This document shows, piece by piece, positions 39,246 through 47,318 of a stretch of DNA of 64,000 nucleotides (its first letter is position 1; every line of letters starts with the position of its first letter). The DNA comes from Lates calcarifer (lineage: Eukaryota > Chordata > Actinopteri > Centropomidae), in assembly GCF_001640805.2 (NCBI RefSeq), contig NC_066855.1, positions 17,946,639-18,010,638 of the forward strand. Direction: 5' to 3'. Under the pieces are notes generated by a model. It made no database searches. It was not told the origin of the DNA and saw only the letters and a list, made by a program, of their open reading frames with translations. The position numbers and the translations under genes were made by a program.

Positions 39246-41329
39246 AATTTGAAATGCACTTTTGCTGTTAATTGTGAAAAAGGATGAACTGCAGATCTAA
39301 GTGTAAAACGTGCAGTGTCCCTGACATGCTAATCCTTTTATCCTGAAAAGAACAATATGCTGCATGCCTTGGTAAAAACTGAGCCATAACCCTGTAAATA
39401 AGAGAACCAGAAAACAAGAAACAACAGTAGGGTTCTAAGGGTTAATCCTGCTGAGATCACAGAGCCGGTACTTTAGACAATTACCGAAATAGTGGACGAG
39501 CGTCTTGATCACCAGCGCTGTAAAACCGACGGAGGGCTGCGACGACATCGTTTTTTAGACGAGATGAAACCTGAGTGATCCCCGTAGGGAAATTAGGCCC
39601 TTGCAGCAGCAGAAGTAATGGGATTCATCAGGGCAAAACGACAAATAGAATACAGGCTCGCAAACAGAGTATTAAAAAAGCAATAAAAGGCAGAGACAGT
39701 GCATTTAAAAACAATTTGGTGCCTGAAAAAATAGATAAAATGTTTGGGGGTGGGGTGGGGGTACTGCTGCAAATGGCTTTACACAGATACAGACCAACTT
39801 TAAAGGAAGTGCTTTGTTGCAGTGTGAGTGACACTGTGTGGCAGGTCACAGGGTTACCACGGCAACCAGTCCAAAGTTTTACCAATGCTTCAAGAGGGTT
39901 TTATTCTTTTATTATTTACTTCAAATATAGACATATTTTTCTTTGTTTCTGCGGGGTACGTGTTTTAAGACATTGCAGAGGAAGAAGTTCAGTGCTCCCT
40001 GTTCTCTTGGGAGGGATTAACTGTTTTAACTGCTGAACAGATGTACGAGTTATTTTTAAATAAGTGGGAGAACACGGGGTTAAGGTGCGGTAGAAAATCC
40101 TGCAAAGTAGAAAGAAAGAGTCAATTATTAATACAGCCATTAATCACCAGTCCAAGTCTTGGTCAAACTTCCTGTAACCCCCTAATCTGCCTATACAGCC
40201 CCCACTTCTGTCTTCAAATCAAGAAAAATATTATAATATATTATATATATATATATATTTATTATAATATATTACTCACACAATAATTAGTGTGTTAGGA
40301 CTGCAACTAAAGAGAAGCTGGAACAAATGGCTGCAGCCACAGAGCCTACACTGTTGTGAACATTAATAATTGTGTGCTAGTGTGTCCGTGGCACTCTGTA
40401 ATTACACCTCCAATTACAAAGGATGAAGCTGAGGGGATCGTGTTGGAGTTGAAGCTTAGGTTACTGTGATGCAGGAAAGAGAGAAGACGTCTTAAGATGG
40501 TGTGTACGACCTTTGGGCTGATGGAGGCAGACGCAGCGGTGAATTCTCTGTGTTTGTCTGGACACTGATACTGCTTTCATACATGCCACCCTTTAACTTT
40601 TCTAGATATTACCTTGTGGAGCTGTATGTGTGAAGGCATATGTCTGCATCAGTCGGACTAGACATTAATAGGACTGTATCCTGCCAGCTCTGTGGTATAA
40701 AGTCAGTGGAATATCTGAGTGAGCCGATGTGTAAGTAGAGCAGGTCAGAGATTTTAAGGCATACTTGAAATCAAACAGAACATTTCCAGCAGGTAAGACA
40801 GGGCAGCAGCTGAGAATGTGTGGATCTGAAAGGCTTGAGAGACACGTACGAGTCGACCAAGTGGACCAGGCTACGTGACTACGCTGTACCAGTGGCCATG
40901 ACTGAACAAAGAAATATAAACAGGCTTTAAGTCTACAGGACAGATGGGCAAGTGTAGTGAATTAAACACTGGTATACAGGTATATACAGGGTGATTAATT
41001 TTGGATGCACTAGTCCTCTGTAAGATGTCAACACAGTCAATGTGATTGCTCAGATTCGCGAACATGTACTGGCTAAGGTCTGTTATTGCGTCATTGTACG
41101 AGCAGGTGAGACAGATCGCCCAAAGGCAAAAACTGTGTCACCTACAGGTTGTTTAAATAAAGCCACAAAGTTGGTATCTGTCTGATTGCTGAAATGTCAC
41201 TAAACAAAAATGCGGTCGTCTGTCACATCTGTCATTAATTTTTATTTATTACTATTATCATTACTACTACTGTCTTATTGGCATCACCTTACATTTTATA
41301 TGGAACCTGTGTTATGCTATGTTCTTCTT
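39246..41329. other. gene-free stretch
   Basis: No gene is supported. The 153-codon frame at 39575-40036 was considered and rejected as a gene. An AT-rich self-complementary tract lies at about 40228-40275. Confidence 0.45.
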
Positions 41330-41532
41330 CCAGTTCTGCTCAAGGTTTCTGCCTTTTAAAAGGAAGTTTTTCCTTGCCACTGTCACCTAGTGCTGCTCAT
41401 GGAGGATTTGTTGGGTCTCTCTCTGTAAATACCTATTTTAAAGAGTATGGTCTATACCTGCTCTATATGAAAAGTGAGATTACTTTTGTTGTGATATGGA
41501 GCTATATAAATAAAATTGAATTGATTTGAATC
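41330..41532 (+). repeat. LINE-type 3' tail repeat (family B), copy 2
   Basis: The copy runs from GTTCTGCTCAAGGTTTCTGC through TTTTTCCTTGCCACTGTCAC, CTAGTGCTGCTCATGG and GAGTATGGTCTATACCTGCT to GAGCTATATAAATAAAATTG. It ends in ATTGAATTGATTTGAATC, a short-unit tail. It has the same orientation as copies 1 and 3. Confidence 0.75.
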
Positions 41533-42373
41533 AAGACAACATCAAGAAATTCTCACCACCTCCCTCATGCTCCTCATCCCCAAGCACACAAACACATAAA
41601 TAGTTTTATGGGGTGGAACATATAAGGTCATATAACAAAACAGTAGCACATTACTGCTCCCTGGTAAGACAACATCATCTGTAAAACGAGCTCTTCCTTG
41701 TGTGATGGTGTGACTCTGACACTGTATGAACAAAGTCCTGGACTCACTTAAAGTCTTTCAATCTCTGACTGTCTAATATTTGCATGTGAGGCTAAATAAT
41801 CACCAGCTGCACTGTTCGATGATGTTGAGTAATGAGATATCAATACAAACACGGGGGAAGGATGAGAGTGGCCGCAGAGGCCAGTATTATTCTCCTATTA
41901 TTAAAGAATTATTCTTAGAAGAGGATAAACAACGGATTAGGTTTGTTTGCTCTGTAGAAGCGTTAATTATACCACTGTTGATTAAAGTAGGCGCCTGAAA
42001 CACAGAGCGTGTGTTAACAAAGGGTTATGTGAAGGTGAGAAGGTGAAACAAAGCCCAGAGGAACGTGGTACAACATGTTGAAGAGATGATTAAAGGAGAA
42101 AATGTTCCTTCCTTCTGCTTCTATCAACTTTTTATTGAAGGGTTCTCTGAAGAACCAATTCAGCCATGTTCCTGACAGAGCCTGGTTCCATCAGGAACCT
42201 TTCATGAAAGGTTCTTTGCATATCTAGTAATTGTTTTTTAGAGAACTGTTAACGGTTAATTTGAAACCCACCAGCTTAAACCAAAATTTACCAGAAAATT
42301 TAGAACAGATTTACATTACATTACTGACCAATACCTGTCAAAGCTGTTTTCAGACAAAATTTTGTTTTAGATG
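41533..42373. other. gene-free stretch with GGTTC dyads
   Basis: No exon is recognised. A cluster of GGTTC/GAACC dyads occupies 42135-42220 and includes a perfect 20-base palindrome at 42195-42214. Confidence 0.5.
42195..42214. other. perfect 20-base palindrome
   Basis: GAACCTTTCATGAAAGGTTC equals its own reverse complement. A related dyad lies at 42140-42157 and another at 27.74 kb, so it is probably a remnant of a palindromic repeat family rather than a binding site. Confidence 0.85.
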
Positions 42374-42676
42374 TTATGAAGGGATGCCATAACTGTAGCC
42401 TGCAATAGACTGATGTGCTGCTAGAGAAAAAAGACACAAATACAGTTCTTTGCAATACATGAATTTTATATTTTTCTTTCTCAAGTTTCTGGGATACTCA
42501 ACTTGGAAGATGTGATAAAGTGAAAAGGCAATGGCCAGGGCAAGGGAGACATCCAAACTGCCATCATCAAGGAGCATCTCTGTGTCATACATCTTGACGG
42601 TGATGGCACTGCTCTGCAATGGGTTTTCGTTCTTGCAGTTACTCAGAACAATTGTTGGTGTTGGGTACACTGGATC
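42374..42676 (-). CDS. last coding exon of the minus-strand gene remnant
   Basis: The exon follows the acceptor TTTTACAG (AG at 42677-42678) and opens in phase 0 with DPVYPTPTIVLSNC. It continues through MYDTEMLL and DGSLDVSLALAIAFSLYHIF to QVEYPRNLRK, then a less protein-like stretch to a TAA at 42374-42376. The clean first 65-70 residues and the weaker last 30 suggest the true C-terminus was altered, or that the end is spliced differently. It requires the upstream exon to end in phase 0, which it does not in the frame that fits further upstream. Confidence 0.55.
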   Translation of the reverse strand, partial: DPVYPTPTIVLSNCKNENPLQSSAITVKMYDTEMLLDDGSLDVSLALAIAFSLYHIFQVEYPRNLRKKNIKFMYCKELYLCLFSLAAHQSIAGYSYGIPS

Positions 42677-42854
42677 CTGTAAAATGTGATTTAAAAAAAG
42701 GTCTTACACTGCCTTGTCAGATATAGAAACATTTTAACATTTAATATGAAAAATATAATGGTGCACAGTATAAAATAGCAAGAATTTTATGGGCTGGAAT
42801 TGTAATTAAAAAATAATACACAATGATTGCAAAATGTGGGACTGAACACTTTAC

Positions 42855-42927
42855 CTTGTCAACAGCCACTGTGGGTCCTCTTTGAAGACCGAGGGTAGAA
42901 GCAGTATTGCAGCATTGATAATCTGTC
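42855..42927 (-). CDS. internal 73-bp exon of the minus-strand gene remnant
   Basis: The acceptor TTTTTAAG precedes 42927 and the donor GTAAAG follows 42855. Using the one base carried over from exon 43048-43207, the reading is GQIINAA followed by ILLLPSVFKEDPQWLL, which is stop-free and protein-like. In that frame the exon ends with two leftover bases, while the next exon needs none. A single missing base near CTGTTGACAAG at the exon end would explain this. Alternatively the copy is a pseudogene, or the donor differs. Confidence 0.5.
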
Positions 42928-43047
42928 CTTAAAAATGCAGAAAAATTGTCAAGGATGAGGGTCTCAAATAACACATGCAATTAAGCATGGTAAACTAAAA
43001 TACATAGCTTAACATTAAATTGCAAAGTTGTTAAAGGCACTACATAC

Positions 43048-43207
43048 CTCTTCTTTCCTCCTCTGTCTCAGTGGCATTGAGAACAGCCAAACACTTATGG
43101 GCACGTTTAGGAGCCTTGTCAAGGATGTTTTTTGGCATCTTGGCAAGGTTAACAACAACTAGTTTGCCCGCATCCACTTTGCTTACAAGCTTCATTTCTT
43201 CTAGAAT
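43048..43207 (-). CDS. internal 160-bp exon of the minus-strand gene remnant
   Basis: The acceptor CTTAG (AG at 43208-43209) and donor GTATGT (43042-43047) flank a 160-base exon. It reads ILEEMKLVSKVDAGKLVVV then NLAKMPKNILDKAPKRAHKC and LAVLNATETEEERR, with one base left over. The frame is open throughout, composition is coding-like, and both splice sites are near consensus. It is the cleanest exon of the set. No domain is recognised. Confidence 0.65.
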
Positions 43208-43329
43208 CTAAGACACACAAAGTATGACAAAGAAATGGTAAACAGAATTACTTTCAATGGAATTGCTACTCTCTCACAGACATTTTTATCTATAGTAGGA
43301 GTTCACGTAAATCACATAAATTGTCGATA

Positions 43330-43540
43330 AGTCAAAGCATATCCAAGCAAACTGCTGGATATCATGGACAATGCCAGCCAAACTGTCCTGCATGCTGCCC
43401 TGTCTTTTGTTCGCAAACAGTTGTTGCACTGCCCTGTGTGATGTGTTCTGTCTGTATTTGCTGCTGGAAACGTAATTTCCCAGAGAGAGTCATCCCAAAG
43501 GGATCAGTAAAGTCTGTCTAATGTCTAATGTCTAATGCCA
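43330..43540 (+). repeat. LINE-type 3' tail with (TAATGTC)n
   Basis: TTTCCCAGAGAGAGTCATCC, AAAGGGATCAGTAAAGTCTG and the terminal TCTAATGTCTAATGTCTAAT repeat have the form of a fish LINE 3' end with a short-unit tail. The upstream TGCACTGCCCTGTGTG block fits too. It is inserted in the intron between exons 43048-43207 and 43714-43923, on the opposite strand to the gene. Confidence 0.55.
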
Positions 43541-43713
43541 AAATACAGGTACAGATGCTCAAAAAACTATCATTAGGGACAGCCTTATCCTGGTGGACTG
43601 GTGGTGTATAAAGCCCATGGTGCCCTTCTTATGACAATATTTAGTAGTACTGGTGTAATTGGTAAACGGTCTCTGAATTAATAACTGTGTAATGCACCAG
43701 TCTGTAAATTTAC

Positions 43714-43923
43714 CCTCAAACTTGTGATTTGAATGGATGATGTAAAAGGGCAATGTAGTCTTTGCCTGAGCAGTGGTAACAGTCAAGGGAGTGGAAGTCC
43801 ACTTCATCTCCAGGCTTCAGGATGACTGTATCAGCAGTTTCCTCCACATGAAAAGCATGAAGATGGCTGGAGAATGCAACTGTTGGAATGAATTTGCCAT
43901 TAGAAACCAGTTTTTTAATACCT
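43714..43923 (-). CDS. candidate exon of the minus-strand gene remnant
   Basis: After the acceptor TTTCTGCTTAG (AG at 43924-43925) the frame reads GIKKLVSNGKFIPTVAFSS, HLHAFHVEETADTVILKPG and DEVDFHSLDCYHCSGKDY, which looks like genuine protein. It then reaches HHPFKSQV and a TGA (43716-43718), just before a possible donor GTAAAT (43708-43713). Either the exon is terminal, or a frameshift moved the stop into frame. The incoming phase needs two carried bases, so at least one more upstream exon, not found, is required between here and the ATG exon. Confidence 0.45.
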
Positions 43924-44645
43924 CTAAGCAGAAACAGTGCAAATTCATGAATTTAGACAAATGACCACTGCAGGTAAGCATTTATATTACACTGATATTA
44001 TACACTCTTACACTTTTTAAAATTACACTCTATGCTTGCCTTCTATATAGAGTTATGATTTTGCGACAAATCAGCAAATATTGTGCATATGCAGAATAGT
44101 GTCTGAAATGTCAAAAAGTACTCTTGAAAAAAAAAAACATGAGAAAGCCAAGACTGCGCCTGCGCCAAGGGGGGCTAGCCTGGCGCCAAGAGCACTAAAT
44201 AGATGGGGAGGGAGGTATTTGGGCAAATGGTCCTACATTTTGCTCTCCATCACATGCCAAAATAGTATATTATCCAGTACATGACTTTAATTCTCCAACA
44301 GTAACGAATAATGTTAGCTAACGCAGATAACGCTAAAGAGCTAATGTAGCTAATTCGCTAACAATGCTTTTCATTACACCTCGATTTAGCATATCAAGCC
44401 TGCGAATTTCATTTACGGACAGTAACAAACTGTTGGCTAAAGCGGCAAACGCTAGCGGCTAACGCTAACGAGCTAAGGTGGCTAATTACCTACGTAGGTT
44501 TGTTTGCCAGCTAACTATGTTGAGAAACGCAAATTCAAAAGTAAAAGTCGGCGCCGCGTTTCAGTGCACATTTTATTTACTGTTAACTTAAGCAAGTAAT
44601 TCACGACAGGAAAATTATTTCTTAACAATATTTTTCAAAACTTAC

Positions 44646-44750
44646 CATGACTGTCAATCTCCAGCTCTGTCTCAGGCAGGAGGGAAGGAGAAACAACTGC
44701 GACGTAACAAAATGGCGACGTTTGTGACTGTCTATGCAGTCACCGTGACT
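44646..44750 (-). CDS. putative first exon ending in ATG
   Basis: On the minus strand the segment just below the (GA)n tract reads through a GC-rich leader with CGTCGCCATTTTGTTACGTC to ATTGACAGTC, then ATG (44646-44648) immediately followed by the consensus donor GTAAGT. CpGs and a TAGC-rich intron start (44300-44540, with GCTAACGCTAA words) are typical of teleost promoters and first introns. The exon is almost entirely 5' UTR, with only the start codon coding. The transcription start is not determined. Confidence 0.5.
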
Positions 44751-44753
44751 TTG

Positions 44754-44755
<2 letters not shown>

Positions 44756-44804
<49 letters not shown>
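44756..44804 (+). repeat. (AG)n microsatellite
   Basis: This is a pure dinucleotide run of 49 bases directly upstream of the putative first exon of the minus-strand gene, so it may lie in its promoter. Confidence 0.95.
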
Positions 44805-44805
<1 letters not shown>

Positions 44806-45200
44806 GGAGAAAAAAGCGAAGGAGAGATCTGACCTGATCTTGAGCAATTGATGACTTTTTATATATCCTGTAAATGTTATGATTACTTTTATCTAAACAG
44901 TTTTGGCTACTTGGTAATTTTTCAGTTCATTAATATTATTTTAAGGATTCTGTCCCATGAGTGAAGTAGGCTAGTGGTGGAGAGTTATGTTACAGTCTAT
45001 TTTTCTACTTGACAGGTGATGTAATGTTAACTGCATACTGAATACAATAAAATCTGTTAATTTTTTTTTTGGGGGGGTTGTTTTTTTGGGTGGGGGATTA
45101 TGTTTATTTTGGGACTGTGGGGGGATTGTTTTGAGGGGAGCTTTCTTTTCTTTCTTTCTTTTTTTTTTTTTTTTTTTTTGCTTTGTTTTGTTGGCGGGGG

Positions 45201-45335
45201 AGTTTCACTTGGTCTCTCCTCAGGATTCTTCTGCTTGGTCTGGTCCAGCTGGGGAGTTTCACTTGGTCCCTCCTCAGGATTCTTCTGCTTAGTCTGGTCC
45301 GGCTGGGGATTTTCACTTGGTCCCTCCTCAGGAAT
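45201..45335 (-). repeat. 54-bp coding tandem repeat (18 residues per unit)
   Basis: Units lie at 45201-45254, 45255-45308 and a partial one to about 45335. Each carries AGTTTCACTTGGTC, CTCCTCAGGATTCTTCTGC and TGGTCTGGTCC with few differences. The length is a multiple of three and encodes an 18-residue Pro/Glu/Gln-rich unit on the minus strand, so the array keeps the frame of the coiled-coil gene's tail. Confidence 0.8.
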
Positions 45336-45864
45336 CTCCTGCTCTTCCTTCACCTCGAGCTCTGTGGGGAGCTCCAGGTTGGGCGAGGGCTGAGCAGTGA
45401 GCTAAGCCATCTCCAGCTCTCTTTCCTGATGGAGAGCATCCCTCATCTTTTGGACCTTTGTCATCAGCTTCTGTCGGCTGAGCTTCAGCCTTTCTTGGAC
45501 TCGCTTCTTCAGCTGGAGCTCAGCTGAAAACTCCTGGCTGATCTTGAGTTGCTCTTTCAGATCAACGATTATTCGGGGCTCTGCCATCAGCTTCTCCTGG
45601 CTGAGCTTTAGCTCTTCTTGTAGGGCCACGATTGTCTGCTCCTCAAGTCGGAGAACAGCTGAAAACCTGGCCTTGGCGATTCTGAGTTCGCCCTGGATTC
45701 TCCTGCTCGGTCTGGTTTGGTTGGGGTGTTAACCTCAGAAAGTGGCGGAGTCTCTTGAAGCCTGACGTTCCAACTGTACCCATCCCCAGGTTGAGTGAGG
45801 GCTGAGCAGTGGGCTGAGCCTTCAATGTCAGCAGCCCTGCACGCAGGATCAGCTCCTGCTGAGA

Positions 45865-45906
45865 AGTTGTTTGCCTGTGGACTTTAAACTCCACAGGCAA
45901 ACAGCT
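45865..45906. other. 17-bp inverted repeat with 8-base loop
   Basis: AGTTGTTTGCCTGTGGA and TCCACAGGCAAACAGCT pair with one mismatch around CTTTAAAC. It sits inside the middle, frame-disturbed part of the coiled-coil gene and would form a strong hairpin in its RNA. Confidence 0.85.
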
Positions 45907-46412
45907 GCTCTTCTGATAGAAATCATCCTGATCATCCGTCAGCTTTTGGGGCAGTTTATCTCTGGCATTCTCAACCGTGTCTCTCTGCCTGAGGCTCAAC
46001 TGAAAACTTTTCCTGGCTGAGCTTTAACTCTCCTTGTAGGACCATGATTGTCTGCCTCACAAGTTGGAGATCAGCTGCAGAACTGACCTGGCTCAGCTTC
46101 AGCTCATCCCAGAGAGCCATGTTTTTATATTTTTCTGCCTGCAGCTCAGGCTCCATTTTGGCCAACTGTTTTTTGCTGTCCGGTAACTCCTGAAACACCT
46201 TGGCATAGTTAGCCTTCTCCATGTTCAACAGGTCCTGAAGTTTGATGATCTCTTGCTCAAGTTTGTTGCGCTCCATCTTCTTGTTTGGCTTCTGTCTAGC
46301 AGCCATCTCGTTTTTAAGAAAGTTTCTCTGTGGTCTGCGAGTGTCGGTTTTTGAAATGTTGTCTTCCTCACCGTAGTATCGAAATTTTGACATAACATGG
46401 TCTGAGATACAA

Positions 46413-46545
46413 TAAATTGCTGTAAATTTACGGGAAAAATTTAACAGTATAATGTTATCTTATGTTATGATACCTGTTATCTGTAAATGCAGTACATTAC
46501 TGTTAATTTTTAATGGTAAAGTATGTATTATTTTACAGTATTTTT
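46413..46545. repeat. TTTACAGTA-type MITE remnant
   Basis: GCTGTAAATTTACGGGAAAA, AATTTAACAGTATAATG, ATTACTGTTAATTTTTAATG and ATTATTTTACAGTATTTTTT show the ACAGTAAATTTAC-type dyads of a common fish MITE. It lies just upstream of the coiled-coil gene's ATG. Confidence 0.4.
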
Positions 46546-46718
46546 TGCTCCTTTTTTTTGGTTTTGCTCGTTAGCATCAATAGGCCAAATACATCACAAC
46601 TCCAGTCAGCTGCTCCTGTGTCCTGATAACTATTTGACTCATTAACCTGTCTTTATGTTCAGGATTGTTTAGCTAACGCTAACGGAACACACACACTACG
46701 GGACTTCTAAGTAAAGAT

Positions 46719-46790
46719 GTCATTTCAGTGGCGGTTTGAACATGTGTCACTGTGAGAGGAGCTGGACCTCAGATCCTGATCCTCCACAGA
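46719..46790 (+). other. possible 5' untranslated exon
   Basis: A short non-repetitive segment ends in CCTCCACAGA directly before a consensus donor GTGAGT (46791-46796). It lies 140 bases upstream of the start of the two-exon reading frame and within a stretch rich in GCTAACG and TAGC words, as seen at teleost gene starts. The acceptor that would join it to the next exon is weak, so the link is tentative. Confidence 0.3.
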
Positions 46791-46930
46791 GTGAGTCTCA
46801 GCTTCGTGTTCACATTTCACTGTTAACAGCGGTTCTTTACTGTGAGTGCAGCGCCTGAATTGACAGAGAACTCGTTAGCTAACATTAGTTAGCTAGCTAA
46901 ACTATAAAACCACCAAAACCTACAGTCAAA

Positions 46931-47318
46931 ATGTTCATTTCGGTTGAACTGTCCCTGTGCTTGGAAAACTGTAGAAGAAAAATGTAAGTTATGTTTTTTG
47001 TTTTGTCTACATGAAACCACACACATAATGGTGCAGCAAACACTCATCCATTCAGAACAGTCCACAATTCATGTTTTCGTCCTTCAGCTGGTCCTGTGCT
47101 CACAACTAAAATATAACATTAACTATGGCTAAGGTAGAGGAAATATGTGCTTTATAAAATATTTATATTGTTATTATCTCAATTAGTAAACTTTTCTTTA
47201 CATCCAACTCTTGTTTTTCAGGTGGTTCAATGGGATAAATCCAGAGAGAGGCTCCAAGATCGGACGTGGCAAAGTCACCCAGAAAATCAAGTCAACCCTC
47301 ATGTCTCCAGTCTACTGA
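46931..47318 (+). CDS. two-exon small reading frame, 49 codons, uncharacterised
   Basis: Exon 1 (46931-46983) opens with ATG and ends before the consensus donor GTAAGT (46984-46989). The intron ends in CTTGTTTTTCAG (AG at 47220-47221), and exon 2 runs 47222-47318. The spliced length is 53 + 97 = 150 bases, exactly 49 codons and a TGA. It reads MFISVELSLCLENCRRKM then WFNGINPERGSKIGRGKVTQ and KIKSTLMSPVY. The second half is basic and hydrophilic; the first is mildly hydrophobic. An AATAAA lies downstream at 47572-47577. No family is recognised. It could be a microprotein gene, a 5' segment of the NLR-like gene whose LRR relic lies 1.8 kb downstream on the same strand, or a spliced non-coding RNA. 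The exact frame across strong splice sites is the main support. Confidence 0.4.

Larger units (their letters stand above)
42374..44750 (-). pseudogene. multi-exon gene remnant, minus strand, uncharacterised
   Basis: Four candidate coding exons and a 5' exon lie on the minus strand (listed separately). Splice sites are good: the 5' exon ends in an ATG directly followed by GTAAGT, and the internal exons show AG and GT at both edges with protein-like content. Phases agree between 43048-43207 and 42855-42927 but fail by one base into 42374-42676. The C-terminal part, with LALAIAFSLYHIFQVEYP before the end, recalls the C-termini of multicopy teleost genes annotated as SAMD3-like, where a similar YP-ending helix occurs. 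That resemblance is from memory and weak. I cannot assign a function. The one-base conflict, the stop near the end of exon 43714-43923 and a LINE tail in an intron suggest a decaying copy. A rare alternative splice or an assembly error could also explain the conflict. Confidence 0.5.
45057..46393 (-). pseudogene. coiled-coil protein gene with C-terminal Pro/Glu repeats, frames broken
   Basis: The frame opens with ATG at 46391-46393 (MSKFRYYGEEDNISK). It reads 140 residues of charged heptad-like sequence: a basic N-terminus, then KLEQEIIKLQDLLNMEKANY, LAKMEPELQAEKYKNMALW and the recurring unit ELKLSQEKF. It meets a stop at 45971. Homologous content resumes in other frames: 45999-45643 with AQPTAQPSLNL, 45629-45402 with ALQEELKLSQEKL and ERLKLSRQKL, and 45353-45190 with three units around TKQKNPEEGPSETPQ, ending in a Lys-rich low-complexity tract. 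The pieces are clearly one gene. Two or more frame changes mean it is a pseudogene or an intron-containing gene whose exons I cannot delimit. I recall similar multicopy coiled-coil genes in other fish but cannot name one. Probably cytoplasmic scaffold-like, by composition only. Confidence 0.55.

Noticed and set aside
39575..40036. 153-codon open frame on the plus strand
   Set aside because: No domain, no splice or start context, irregular composition with a hydrophobic tail typical of chance frames, and the minus strand is also open over part of it.
47222..47318. Alternative frame of the second small exon reading VVQWDKSRERLQDR
   Set aside because: It is open, but does not connect to an upstream ATG across the splice as well as the 49-codon frame does; neither frame matches a known NLR segment.
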